Source of the DNA: Stropharia rugosoannulata
Taxonomy: Eukaryota > Basidiomycota > Agaricomycetes > Agaricales > Strophariaceae
Length of the DNA stretch: 64,000 nt
Direction of reading: 5' to 3'
Assembly (NCBI GenBank): GCA_028532985.1
Contig: JANCIK010000013.1
Location: forward strand, 868,001-932,000
Positions 34,712 to 47,270 of the stretch are shown one piece after another. Below the pieces are notes generated by a model. That model did not search any database and was not told the DNA's origin. It saw only the letters and a list, made by a program, of their open reading frames with translations. Both the position numbers and the translations under genes were made by a program. Position 1 is the first letter of the stretch. Each line of letters begins with the position of its first letter.

Positions 34712-37700
34712 AGTCACGAACGTGTCGGTATCATGTCGATTGTCTTATTGACCGTCAAGTGTGCTTATATAAGTATGTGACTTAGCCTTGAAACTGTCAC
34801 GCTTTCTAGATTGTCTAGATAAGATGTGAAACACTAATGATATTGCAATGATCATGAGATTACGATTAAATAACAAAGGAGATAATTGTAGAGGTGTAGA
34901 TAAAATACGATTAGATACCTAGGAGTCTTATCTAATGCACTACTGCAACGTCGAATGTCCAACAAACATTTTACAAAAAGAACTCAAAGTAACAACAAAG
35001 CAACTCGAAAGTTGCTCGAAAATATACTCTTTAGAGTTGTCAAATCCCAACGTTGCTGATATTCATTAGTGTACGTCAAGCCAGGATTAAAAAATTAATG
35101 TACGTACTAAATATACATGGGCATGCAATGCAAGTGCATGATATACGAAATTTTGAGCCGCACCTCGCAATATGCTGCTGTAACTGTAAATAGAATATCG
35201 AGTCAACATCTCACGATTATCTAGACTTCGAGCGTAGACTTGCGAGATGCATCCCTTGGCTTCACCTACAAATTGTGAATTTATCATGAACACTTACGCT
35301 ACTACGCATCGCCAACCTTGAAAGGTCCAACAGAAATGCAACAGCCGCGAATCCTCAGCACAGCTCGGAAAGTATCAGTCGCTTCAAGACTTTAAACTAA
35401 ACGGTGAATATCCCAAATATATAGTTTGAGGCCGCAAATACCGGAACCTGCGAGTCAGTGTATGTGCCCGTGGAAGAGGGCGGGGAGGGTCACCTCGTCG
35501 ATTATGCCCGTAGAGCGCATGTACCGTCCTAACCGAGACCAGAATACGCATCAATTTACGTTGCGCCATGTATACGCAACTGCCTGTCAGCATACTACGG
35601 CCCTCTGCGCTCGTCCACAAGAGTTCTCCCATATCGCCGAAAGCCAGGGGTGATACACTGCATGCGTTTCTCGATTCTCAAACGATGGACGCCTGTAACT
35701 ATCCGTATATGTACTCATCCCTGGGCCGAAGGGGATGGCTAGGGGACATTACTGACAGATGGTTCAAAGCATCCCGTCCAAGTCCACTTTTTCAGTGCAG
35801 ACTTTCGTGTTTGCGTTGGTGTTCGCTCGCCTTCATGGCCAGTCCACCTATGTGACGATATATACAGCCCCGTGTTGGCACGGCAGGGATGGATGGAGGT
35901 GGAACCAGCATCGGAGGATGGCTGTGGAGGGAAGCGGAAGTGGGTGATAGTGGAGCCAACAACGGGAGTTGTTGTTACAGTCATCGGAGAACGGGGCCGG
36001 GATGTAGGGGACGAGAATGGCGACCTTGGATCAAGTACAGGTGAGCGGTGAACGGACGGGATATACGTGACACTGGGGCCACTATTGCACCAAGGTGAAC
36101 GGTTCAAACATTGACTACCCTTCCCTAGTATTTGCCGAGTGAGTGGTCTGTGGTGCATCAAAGAGATGTCCCGTACTCTACGCGCGGAGGCTTGACGGGG
36201 AACGATGAGGCATGGGGAAGACGAGTAAATTCTGCGGCAGTGAAGGGTAGAGGAATGGACTGAAGGTGGACGAAAAACGATGATCATGCAACGCGACGCT
36301 GGAGGAACGAAAAGAAACTGAATTTACTCACTTTGCAGAGGCGGACTGGCAGAAAGGCGAGAGACGGGAAGGTATGGCGTTCTACACTGTTACTACAAGA
36401 GGCGGGCTTGGCCTCCTAAGAGGTTAAAAGGGACGGCTTGGGGATGATGACAACCCGGGGATAACCTAGCTCCTCTGCAAGCAATTTCGAGTCGAATAAC
36501 AGTGAAGACTGTTTAGAATGTGCTTACTGTATAACGAACGTCGGAAGGCTTAAGTTTTGCCGTGACGGAATGGGCATCCTGTAAAGTGATGATCGACGAT
36601 GAATCAGTGACCATGGTGGACAAGAAATGGGACCAATGCAGCACGTCTATAGCCGTCAGAAGAAAAATGCATATAGGGGGAGAGTGAATGAAGGCATACT
36701 CCCCAAATTTGACGCCATTCCTGAGCCTGTTTAGTATAAAAGATTCAATGCTGATTCAGTTATGGACGGAGTGGTGGAGTTGGGATTGAAGAAATGGCTT
36801 ATATTCAAGTATTATAACCGCAAAGTAACTAAGGAATGATTCTTTGGCTTATCCTGCTCAGAAAGGAAGAGGGCAGCCCAGTAGCGCCAAATATGCTACA
36901 TCTAAATGAGGCAAGGGGAGGCAGTCTTGAGGGCAAAATTAGTCGTTTTGAATAGTACGGCCACTATCACTTACCACACCTTGACACTCCACTGCATCAT
37001 TCCCTCAAACCTGCCTCAATCAACAAGCTTGAACGAGATTAAAATCGAGAAGTTCGCGCCGGATAGAATAATAACGAAGAGAAACACGCAAAATTGCAAA
37101 ATTCAGAGTCTAGGTACGTATATCGCCACAGAATTGTTGTTCCTCGAGCATGTCACCAATGCAAAAGGCGGAATCGGATAGAAACCTGGAAGCAAAGGTA
37201 AGCAGCGTCGTTGATGAAAGCAGAAACCAGGAACCCTGATGCTGTTAAGACATTTCGAAGCCGCAAACGGTCCATGTTGACAGAAAGTCCACCTTGAAAC
37301 AGCACAATCGATAAGTAGATGCGTTAGCAGGTTATACGAAGGTTATACGTCAAGCAGAAGCTACGTACTAGTCATTCCACAACCAGCGTCGGTACTGTGG
37401 GGAGGTGGACGTACCGACACGGCGAAGGCAGGAGCTTGGGATGAGTGGGTCCACAGACTACGACACAAGATTCTGACCTATTGAGCATCTCAACAGGACA
37501 ATGAGCTGGGACGAGCGCTCATGAACCTCGCGATAGGAGCAGCTACTTCGACTTCAACGGCCTCAGCTAGCCTACGCCTGAATCACTCGCCATCCAGTCG
37601 TCGACCCAAAAAAACGAGTCAGCGTTAGGATGGCCACGGCTTTGAGTCGCGACAACCGCATCGACGGATTTGTCTGGGCGACGTCTTCAGCCAGCTGGTC

Positions 37701-40700
37701 GTTACAGAAGTGTAGTGGCCAGGCTTTACATCTTGCAACATTTGGCTGGCTCAACAAGATGCTGCCGAAGAGAGGATAAGTGCGTCCTCAACGAAACGCT
37801 GCCCTCATGCACCGAAGTGAACGAATTGCTCTGCGGTTTGGCCTTCTCCAGACGACAGGGAATTGGCAAAGAAGGGCCGGGCTCGATACCCTCGTACTGG
37901 TTCATTGAACGCACCCAGAGCCTCCAGTTGGCCATGATTCGCCCAAACTCGTCCAGTGATGATAAGAAAGCATCGCTGAAGATTCTTGCCACCGGGCGAA
38001 GACCGCTGTTACCCGTGAAATTGGTGCCACCGCTCGTCACTAGGGAAATACCGTCGTTACCCATGAGCTGGTGCCGCTGTCGGTGAATAGAGCTCATTCT
38101 TCAAATAACGTGGTCCCATTAAAAGGTGCCTTTTTCTGACGACCTTATGGAGAGGCGATAACGAGGCATGGGGAAAGGACAATGGCAACCACCAATAACG
38201 AAGGTAGGAGGAAAATTGAAGGTGGAAGACTTGAAATAATATAACTTTCTAGGTATGGCAGAATGATACCGCCAGTTGGGGACCAATTTTACTCGACGGA
38301 GACACGATGCGGGCCGTCCACGGTGGCTTCCAGCGTGATAAGTCTGTTCCGTTTAACGGTTGACCGTAAATCGTCGGGTTCTGGGTCGAATAGAGAGCAG
38401 AAGTTGGTTACGGGATACACAGCGATTGAAGCAGGGTTCGGTGCTAAATAATCAACCATCAGCGTAGAAATATCAACATGCGCAGGATAGGATGAACTAC
38501 CTTGGGACGCCGGCATCGAAGGCCTGTGATTCTACTTCATTTGGGTCTTTCTGGAGTGGCATTGCCGCTTGATCACTTGTAGCTGCTCATGGAAATTAGG
38601 CATTTGTGCATGTTAAAACGCTAGGTGATTCAGTTCGGCGGCGTATAAAGAAAAGGACGGAGTGTTGACAGTCCATCGAAGATACGGAGAAGGGAAACTG
38701 CAATCTTGCGGTGTCAGTCTTGACCTGACAAACCAGAGGACAGAAGACGGTGCTCTTAACGCTGCGTCATTCCTCAATTAAGTAAGTTCGTACATGGTGG
38801 TCAAAAGGCTAACAACTTACTTTGCGTATCGTCGCGCGAACCCGCTTCCTTGGTTCAACCGCCTCGACCCAACCGTCTGAAGTTTTCATAATACGGTGAG
38901 TGAGGATGTGTGTTCTCCCACAATGAGATGCGTCTGACGATGTTGTAGAGTGGCGGGCAAGGGTTCGTTCAACTTGCGTCAGATGATGACATAAAAAAGT
39001 AGTTGGTTGAATGAGGCGACGTCGGGTGGCTTTGCCTCGGTAGAGTTCCTTGCCTCGAATAAAGGTGGCTGCTAACGTTCAGCATTGTTGGACAAGATAA
39101 CCGAAGAAAGCAACGTACAGGTACCTATACATATGGTAATACAGGGAGAAAGTGTCGATATGTTGGTGGTATGTCAGCAAGACCAAGTTGTTCATGATGA
39201 GTACCACGCACGTTTAAACAGTAGCAGGGTCTTCGCTAGTAAGCCTTCGATGTTTGGGATATCGTTTTGAGGATGCTGAATTCTCTTTGTCTTCAGTTTG
39301 ATATTTGCTAGTTTCGTTCACTTGTGGTAGATCTAAGAAAAAGCGTTGAATGTATCTGTCGGCACACTTACCCAATCTGTGAATGAGCCACCATGCGTAT
39401 TGAACACGTCGTTCAAAAGGCAATGAAAAAGAGGGCCTTAGCCTACGGTTTAGCAACGAAGTTACACTGTCCGGATAAGCTTGCTTGTAGAATCACATGA
39501 TGCAACAACCTGCCCACCGCCTATAAACCGCGGCCCACTCGCCCCAACCTTCCCTTTCTTTCGCCCCACCTTATATGAAACAGACCCTGTTTATCAGCGG
39601 AAAATGGACACATGAATGTGTATCCTTTGTCTTTGTCTCCCTACTTGGTTTGGTGCTTTCATGAACGAACTGCAAAACGAACTTCCCAATTCGAATGTGC
39701 AGTTAACTGCTGTTGTCGCAGTTAAAACGTTGGCTTCCTACGCGTATCCTGTTGGAGAATGGCTTCCGGAAGGTAGCACTTGGAACTTGAGGTATCGAAA
39801 CAATTCTTCTAGCTTGCTTCGTACTTCTTCATGATCTGGTCTTTCCTGCTGGCTAGGCTATGTATTAAACTGGGTTTGTTACATTTATCACTGCTGCATA
39901 CACCCATGGGTCTGCCCCCTTCCTCAAGCCCCTAGCACAACCTCCCAACGCCCTTATGAAGTTCCGCTAAACTATCGTTGAAATCCACAGCTCTCTCTCA
40001 CCTGTCAACGATATTGCTACATTCGTCTTGTTCTTTTTCTCCTCCCCCAATGACCCCGGAAAAAGCTTCAGTACCTCTCGGAAACATCGTCAAGCCGTCG
40101 TTCGAAACTACCGGCTCCCTCTCATTTCTTGACGGCGTTGTTGCATCCATCACGTTCATCTCAAGGCATCCTGTTCATCAGACCCCTATCCACCACCTTG
40201 CATGACATGTACTCACAGAAGTCCTCGTTTGCAACAAGAGTATTTGAAGCATTTGCTTTGACTATCTTCTGTTCATTTTGTTGCAAATATTTCCTTTGAA
40301 CGGCCTTCAAGCATTCTCTAGCCAAACCTACCACATGATACATCCATCTACCCATCTGTCTCTCAAGTTTAGCCTGTTATTATAAGTGCGAAGACGTCAA
40401 TGCCTGATGTCCTCCCTCAAATGCATGCTAGTATGCTGTACAGCCGCGTCTGTGGAACGTAAAGTGGTTCCCATATGTGGCGGCTATGCAAATGAATTGC
40501 ATATTAGAAATACGTAGGTCGTCTTTCTTCTTGCAACTGAGCGCCTCACGAAACGTATAGATACCAACGACGAAGTAATCATTTACAATTGGGCCGTTAT
40601 GAAGGTTTTCAGCGTCTCATATTCAGAGATGTTTGTGGAATGCGAACAGATTAGTTCGTCGTTTTCTTCCTCCAGTGACCTGTAACGCTTCTCTAGATAC

Positions 40701-40968
40701 CAATACAGCAGCTTTGTCACAATTTCAACGGTTGTGGGCTTTGTAAATGGCCGGATGTCTTCTCCACGACTTCTCGCTAACTTATTTCCTTGTTTTGCAG
40801 ATTTGTCTATGTTTTCTCGTACCAATAGGAAATCTGCATCAATTCACTCAGACTCAAATGCCGGACATATTGATCTAGTATTTAAACCCAACCGTCACAT
40901 AAGTTTTCCTTTATCTTACCATCATCACCAAGCGCAAAATTTGTTTACCTCTACATTTCTCCTACCCG
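34712..40968. other. Gene-poor region of about 6.3 kb
   Basis: It holds many short frames but none I can assign. The longest are a 182-codon minus-strand frame at 35,739-36,287 (Ser/Pro/Arg-rich), a 123-codon minus frame at 37,726-38,097 and a 75-codon minus frame at 38,289-38,516. They have no family motifs and do not join convincingly by splicing. The part nearest repeat A (34,750-35,100) is AT-rich. It may contain degraded mobile DNA or lineage-specific genes that I cannot resolve. Confidence 0.5.
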
Positions 40969-42038
40969 ATGGCTCTTTCTATGGGTAAGCATTACTTTTA
41001 AGCTGGACTACGACTGCTCATTATCTTCAGGCGTTCTGTTCACCCTCTTTTTGTTTCATTTTGTCTCCCTATTCTCATTCGGCCTTCGCATTCATATACG
41101 CGTCCAGCTCTACCTTTGGATGGACGACTACCTTGCGGTTATTGCTGGTGCGGGGGGCTTTTTGCTGTTGGTTATACTCACCATCACCAGTAAGTAAACT
41201 TCGTGGTTTAAACGCTAGGCCTAATTGTGCGCTGCACCAGCTGCTCGGGGCCTTTCCCCAGTCCTCTACCTTTCTTCGTTCGCGCTATACTTCTGCATTG
41301 CCTGGTAAGCAGCATTCGTCAGTGGTGTTCACTCTACCCATGTCTTATGAGCACCTTTCAAAGGCTATCTCGGGCATCGTTTGTACTAGCTAGTGCACGC
41401 ATTATTCCACATTACCGTCTTCGTCTCTACGTCATGATGGCCGTTCTCGTTGGCTTAGGAATCAGTTATGCTATCATTGCACCTTTCTTATGCGAAGAAC
41501 AGGAAAGCCCCGATATTGAAGAATTATGCTGGCTCCCAATTGGCTTTGTGATTGCTACGCTTGCGAGTAAGCTCGACTACACTTTCATCAGAGCGTATTC
41601 TAACAAAATCCAAGGCGGTGCATGTGTTGATATTGTCACCGTCGCTCTCAACTACCGCAACTTTTTGACCGTTCAAGGATTGAGGGACATAAGGGCTTCG
41701 ACCAAATTCATTGTGACTCTAGGCTTTTCGAGTTGCGTGGCAGTCCTAGCCATCAACATTGTATTCTGGTCTATATATTCAGCGTTCCCCAACCAATCTC
41801 ACTCCAGTCTTTACTTCTGCTTTGCTCATATTTCGGTAAGCAACTTTTCTTATTCTTCAATCACCTGCAACTTGACATTTACTCTATTACCCAGTCTTCT
41901 ATTTCCATCATTGTATCCAATGCACCCGTTATAGCCGGCTTGTTGAGCAGAATAGCTAATGGCAGGCAGGCTGAGAATGTTCGTCGAACAACTCTTATCG
42001 CCTTGCGCAAGCCACTTGGAAATCACACACAAGCTTGA
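40969..42038 (+). CDS. Pth11/fungal-rhodopsin-like 7TM membrane protein
   Basis: A spliced gene of five or more exons whose phases all agree. The first exon is only 16 nt (MALSM plus one base). The protein starts GVLFTLFLFHFVSLFSFGLR and then has IRVQLYLWMDDYLAVIAGAG, matching the 'R-x-W-x-DDY' signature between TM1 and TM2 of the fungal rhodopsin/Pth11-like domain. Further hydrophobic segments are LSPVLYLSSFALYFCIAWLS, RLYVMMAVLVGLGISYAIIA, FIVTLGFSSCVAVLAINIVF and ISIIVSNAPVIAGLLS. RASFVLASARIIP after TM3 also fits. It ends at TGA 42036-42038. This is likely a plasma-membrane receptor-like protein; the ligand is unknown. The C-terminal tail is short compared with typical members. Confidence 0.65.
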
Positions 42039-42944
42039 TTAAGTTAATCTTCCTATTTGTTCTCGCAAAGTCATCTACATGGCCAGTTCTTAGCCATGCG
42101 TAGAAGTTTATTTATTTATTTCATTAACGAAGGTCCAATATTGCAATATTTTTTGTGGATCTCGAAATCATCTTGAACGTTACTTTACGGATGGAAAGAA
42201 CGATCACATGCTTGGTCTTGCTAGTGGCGCAACCACTGCCATTTGATAGGTAGCGAATAGACAAGCTATTAGATGGCCCAGACGGATGAACTAGGCCGCG
42301 CTTATATCTGACAACAATCTTTATGACACGGCGAGCTATTGGCTGTTATTGGCGCGGTCTTTCGTTTCCGGTTTCGGACTATATATTTGTTCGTCACAAA
42401 ATGAATGCAAACCACATTTAATTCAGTTGCCAACTCCAAGACCGCATTTAATTAGCCAAATAAGTGTTAGCCTCCAGATGGAGTCGGAGCATAAAGATGG
42501 TAGAGCGACAAGGTCATCTCTACACTGCTTCATGTCATGTTGTAAAGTTACGGCAATAATTGTTTCTGTCTGGCGCTGCTTTTGTACTATGGAGTCGAAA
42601 TTTGACCATCGTATGTATACCAAGGTCAAAGTCTTCCTATTCATTCTTACCCTTTGTTACTTTCTTGCTTTGTCCCTGATCGTAACGTCAAATAAAGTTC
42701 AAGATATTTATTTAATTCCATATAAGTACATTTATTTATTTATAGGCTCTTTAAGCGCTGATTGTTTAGGGATATGGTTGGGATATTGATCGGTTACCAA
42801 ATATATGTGCGAATGTAACCGTTAGTGGACTCAGCCGCCTCAACTGCTTAATCCTTAATCTAACATGTTGTTACCGAATTTCTTTCTTAATAACTTATAT
42901 TTCTATAGTAAGCATTCAGTTACAATGATGAATAGGAGTTGCCA
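42039..42944. other. AT-rich intergenic region
   Basis: About 0.9 kb between two convergent genes. A frame at 42,349-42,789 ends in hydrophobic codons but lacks an ATG at its start and is AT-biased, so I do not call it. Confidence 0.45.
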
Positions 42945-43499
42945 TTAATTTACCTTCTTCACCTTCTGTATCTCTGCTAAAGCAGCATCCCGCTCTGCGC
43001 GCAAGTTATTGACGTGGTATTGGCCCAATGCTATAAGGCCGTCCTTATGCTCTAGGAGAGTACTAGCGTCTCCGTTACCAATAGACCGTCTCTGGATCAT
43101 TAATTTTTGTGTAAGATAAAGATTCAGTTCAGAATCACAGGATTGGGAACAATTAATACTTACCTTCTTTTCTAAGATCTCCTGTGATAAAGCTGCATGT
43201 GTATAAACCAAGACCGTCTCTTGGTCAAGATCAATGGCTACGGGATCGTTATGCATAGGGATAAGCAGTGGACGACCTTGTAATTGTTGAATTGGTGGTT
43301 CTCGTGCTCGAATTTGAAATCGTAGAGTCTTTTAAAGATGCATACTTGTGGTCCGTTCAATCGATCTCTCATTGAAACTATCACTTGACCATAAATATAT
43401 GAAGACTCGAGAGCAAAAGGAATCTCCAGGGCTGTACGATATCGATCCATTAACCACTTACAGAAAACGCAATTCGGAACAAAGGCGTTTTTCAATCAT
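42945..43499 (-). CDS. Hypothetical small protein, 137 aa, four exons
   Basis: Not recognised. Four exons (43499-43462, 43431-43346, 43306-43164, 43091-42945) join in phase at all three junctions with GT-AG introns of 31-72 nt, which argues for a real gene. The protein starts MIEKRLCSELRFLPGD. Its middle is PLLIPMHNDPVAIDLDQE and VLVYTHAALSQEILEKK. The C-terminus is helical and charged, with a likely coiled coil (NLRAERDAALAEIQKVKK). It has no signal peptide or TM. It is divergently oriented from the gene at 43,826, 326 bp apart, so the two may be co-expressed. It could also be an older mobile-element accessory gene. Confidence 0.5.
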
Positions 43500-43825
43500 C
43501 TACTAATGTGTTTTTTAAAATCACGTCATTGTTGACTTCAGCGGCGCAACCAGAGTTCCGTTGGGTTTACTTATTGACTAGCAAATGTCACCGTTGGGAC
43601 GCGTTTCAGGATACCTAAGCGACAACATGAAGGAACAAGAGTTCTACGAGGTCAATCTCAATTGTTCCCTAATTGTATCTTTTGTTCAGCTTTAGGCAGT
43701 GGGGATGTGAGCCATGACGATGCTGTATCATGATTGCAGTATAAATCTTCATGATTATGCACTTATCGTAACTTCACATTTATTACAAGCTCACAACATC
43801 CACTCGTCCGCGTCACCTCTTAACA
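43500..43825. promoter_or_regulatory. Divergent promoter region between two unknown genes
   Basis: 326 bp between opposed start codons. A TATAAATC sequence at about 43,740-43,748 lies some 80 bp upstream of the plus-strand start and could be a TATA element. Confidence 0.4.
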
Positions 43826-45968
43826 ATGTCTTCAAATCAATTGCCTGTTGACATACCTCAGTTGCAAGACGCTATGGATTCTTCTATACAAGCCTCTAAT
43901 TCCGACTTGACCATCGACCTTGACCTTGTCCCGGATCCCCAGGTCCGCAGAATTATTGATCAAGTTATAGCCGCCCATGTTCGTGTAGCGACCGCTGAAC
44001 AGTCTCAAAGCTGGCACATTCAAGAGCAGCGACTACTTGCCGAGCATGCTTTAATGCAAAGGCAGCTAAACGAACTGGCTGCACAACTGGCCCAGTCTTC
44101 CTTAGCCCACACCGTTCTGTAAGTTTTTTTCTTTTTTCTTTTTCTTCCTTTTTTTCTCTCTCTCTCTTTAATATCGATAACGTGCCACAGCTAATGGTTA
44201 AGTTTAGTGATCATGATGTAGCAATGGCAAGCGCAACTCAACAAGTTCCAGCACAGAGTCCTGCCACTGAACAGGGAGATACTACCCAACGAGATGCTAC
44301 CCAACGCCGACGAAGGACAAATGCTGCTAGAGCGGCCTCCAGGACCTGGTCTACAGCGAGCAGCGTCGATTCCAACGCATCGGGGGTTACAACGCGCGGT
44401 ATGTTAGCAAGACAGGCCGTAGCGGCTCCTCAGATTACTGCGGGCTCGCAGATACCGCCAGGCGCTGAGCCCCCTCGAACCAACCGGCCGACCCGATCCA
44501 ATCCGACACTTTTGACAGATGCACGCAAGAAAACGGCAGGGGATCTTCATCGTTTTCGCCTCAAGGATATGCCCTCCGACATGGGGGGATTGAATGTACG
44601 TTGCATAATTTCGCATATTCGTGCCTTTGTCATGATACTCAGCGTGCTCTTGATTCTAGAAAGCGCTGGCGCTGCATATTCGAATTTTATGGGGCCTTCT
44701 TGATGCCGAAGCCGTTCCAGGAGATCCTCCCGCCCAGCTGCTTGCCGAATTCCAAACGCGTTTTACTACCGAGTCACAATTGCTAGCTGCGCCTGGGGGG
44801 CAGGATCTTATTTCCCGTCAACACGTCCGCGTAGGGAACACCCGTACGCCAGGACAAACAAGTCGAATTGCGATTCAGGCAGCTGCGGTCGAAGAGCATA
44901 TGCTGAACTACATGCAGGGCTGCTTGAGCAAATTCGGTCTTCCTTATTGGTGCCCAGACCTGCGCCAGTCAGCGTATTCGATCTACAACAGTGCGTGCAG
45001 AATCGTCGCGCTGGATACGTTCAAACAAGCTCTTGTCTCCCATGCTTACGCTTACCTTTCCCCCAATACCGCCTACGCTTCTCAAGCCGAGTTTCTCATG
45101 AAGCTTTATGACCATTTCGTCTTCCATTATATGAAGAAGAGGTATTTACAGGAAGGCAGACGTCCAGGCAGTGTGAGAAAGGACTTGCACGCCAATCCCC
45201 ATTACGTGGCAAGGACTAGGGTGAGCTTGGTATTAAATGCTGGAAAGATTACGGAGATTTAACAGATACTTTTAGCTGGCCGCTGCAAGGAAGAAGTTTC
45301 TTATTGAGAACGGCTATCCTCCGCGCTACATCAAGTTGATTAAGACTAAAGCCACCTCTGACGACGAGTACGATCCAGTCCGTGACGTTTACGTTGTTCG
45401 CCGCCGCCGAGAGAGATCGGAACAAGCGGAGACGTTTTTCAGCATGTTAGATGCGAAGAGAAAGGAAACAGCCATACGCAGGTCGTCGAGAAAATGGCGG
45501 GAGCGCAACCGCGTGCGACAGGCCCCGGCAGGGCCTCAGATATATTCCGAGTTTCAGGAGCTACCAAAGGGTCTTCCCATCGACTATTTCGACCCTACTT
45601 TCTATAACAATCTTCAGCCGAAGCTTCGCCTTGAGGTCGCGGTCCCCAAAGCCTCCATGCTGACCAATATGGGGCAAACGTTCACCTGGTGCGAGGACGA
45701 ACGTCTCAGCGATCAGACTTTCAACAGGAGGTTTTTGCCTACAGTTCTGTCGCATTACAATGTGATAACGCAAGCAGATATAGCAAGCATGGCCCACGAT
45801 GATGACAGCAGCGACGAAGACTGGGCAGGGGAGGGCGAGGAAGCTGTAGAAGAAGACGATAGCATGTCGGAAGATGGATCGGAACCGGAGCAAGAGGAAG
45901 GAAACGGGTCAGAAGAGGAGGGAAATGGGTCAGACGAGGATACAGCCGTCGAAGAGGAAGACATCTGA
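43826..45968 (+). CDS. Hypothetical nuclear-type protein with acidic C-terminus, 644 aa
   Basis: Four exons (43826-44118, 44208-44595, 44660-45220, 45276-45968) join in phase. Residues 1-100 include a coiled-coil-like stretch (LAEHALMQRQLNELAAQLAQ). Then come a Ser/Thr/Arg-rich linker (RRRRTNAARAASRTW), a conserved-looking block (GGLNKALALHIRILWGLLDA; LLAEFQTRFTTESQLLA; YMQGCLSKFGLPYWCPDL; SIYNSACRIVALDTFKQALV) and a basic segment (YVVRRRRERSEQAETFF). The tail is about 60 residues of almost only D, E, S and G. I recall similar proteins as expanded 'hypothetical' families in Agaricomycetes but know no function. The mix of basic and acidic tracts suggests nuclear chromatin or DNA-associated activity; this is inference. 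No transposase catalytic motif was seen. Confidence 0.7.
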
Positions 45969-46290
45969 TTGCACTCACCTCATGGGCATCACCGTTCGCT
46001 GTGCGAAGTAATGCAAGGTCCTCCTTTGTCAATCTCAGATAATCTGTAACATATGTACCTTTCAAATGAATGTCTATCCACTTGCTCTTGAATTTGAATA
46101 ATTATATTCAGTAAAGGGAACCTATAATATAAAACGAGACGATTTGGCAGTGGAAGCACCGCGAGTGTCTCCCCCATAGAGGGGACATTAGTGATTGATC
46201 GAGACAAGCTCGTGTGGACTCCGGGAGTGTCGCTTCTTGGAGAATCGTTGGGTTGGGTTTTTCAGGATTCATGAGTGCTAAGTATTGTCA
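45969..46290. other. Convergent 3' intergenic gap
   Basis: 322 bp between convergent genes. No feature was recognised. Confidence 0.5.
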
Positions 46291-46924
46291 TTATACGCAC
46301 AGGGAGCTTATTCTGGATAGCTTGGGCTCTGAGCTTGCAAAATACGGGGAGTAATGATGTCCGCCTGCAATGGTATTGCCAGGGAGGCTGAAGCCGTACG
46401 TCGGAAGTCTATTGTTGACAGTCGGCGCAGGATATCCCATCTGCATAGGTCCGTACGAGGTGTATGGGAGTGAAATATTCTGGGTCGGGTAGCGACTGTG
46501 TCCTGAAAATGCAGTTGAAAGTGTTGGCGAACGAGAAATGGTATTCAATGACATGCCACCTCCAACATTTTCGATGGCGCAGAGACCCGTGTGGAACCGC
46601 ATATCAGGTTCTATGACATACGGTTAGCTGGGATCATTATGCAGACTGAGTACCTACTTCCCATCGTAAAGTCTCCTCTTGGTAAAGCGTACGCACTGCC
46701 CGCGTGGTCTATACCACGATGCACTGCCAAGTTGGAAACGATAAGCGACTAGTAAAGTTTGACTTGGCTTTGGCCGGGAATCAGCACGTATACGTACTTT
46801 GTAAAATGTCTACGTAGGACGAGCTCGGATCCCTAACATATACAGGCGTGGGCTGTGCCAATCCACTATAGTCGTAACGGGGAAGGTTTTGGTGAGGGAA
46901 GGGCGGATTATACATGTTGTTCAT
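46291..46924 (-). CDS. Hypothetical Tyr/Pro/Gly-rich protein, 170 aa
   Basis: Not recognised. Three exons (46924-46798, 46723-46658, 46610-46291) join with matching phases, giving MNNMYNPPFPHQNLPRYDYS, YVRDPSSSYVDILQMHRG, YALPRGDFTMGKPDMRF and a low-complexity C-terminal half rich in S, P, Y and G (SLPYTSYGPMQMGYPAP). There is no signal peptide, TM or zinc motif. Composition resembles the disordered tails of fungal transcription regulators. It is followed upstream by another small gene on the same strand. Confidence 0.5.
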
Positions 46925-47270
46925 CGTGAAAAAGTTGTCAGAAGCGGGAGGGTTGTCACCTGTAACTTGTAAGAGTAGGTAAGGGAGATATATGTCGCAA
47001 GCCTGGGGAGCTTAAGCTTGTTCGTCGGGTGGACAATGTTGAAAAGTATAATACCTCCGAGCAAAACCCAACGCTTGTTTGCGCTTCGGTTAGTGGTCTA
47101 TTTATACATTGAGATTGGTTGCGCTTTCTGCCACAGTTTTTTTAAACATACTCGGCTACAGGACACTTTATAATTATATTGCTAAATGAAATACATAAGG
47201 CCTTCAGTATGTCTGCTCGGAACTGTTCTTTTTTCTCTCCGTCAGCACACAGAAGTCAAGTGCCACCACT
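46925..47270. other. Gap between two small minus-strand genes
   Basis: 346 bp, AT-rich, holding the promoter of the downstream gene. Nothing else was recognised. Confidence 0.45.

Noticed and set aside
35739..36287. 182-codon minus-strand frame rich in S, P, R and T
   Set aside because: Has an ATG but no motif, no adjoining exons and a composition typical of non-coding reading; left within the gene-poor description.
40583..40825. 80-codon minus-strand frame with a coiled-coil-like C-terminus, head to head with the 7TM gene
   Set aside because: It has no ATG at its start (opens with TTG) and no supporting exons; too weak to call.
42349..42789. 146-codon plus-strand frame with a hydrophobic C-terminus
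   Set aside because: No ATG at the start, AT-biased, and the hydrophobic residues are what AT-rich DNA yields by chance.
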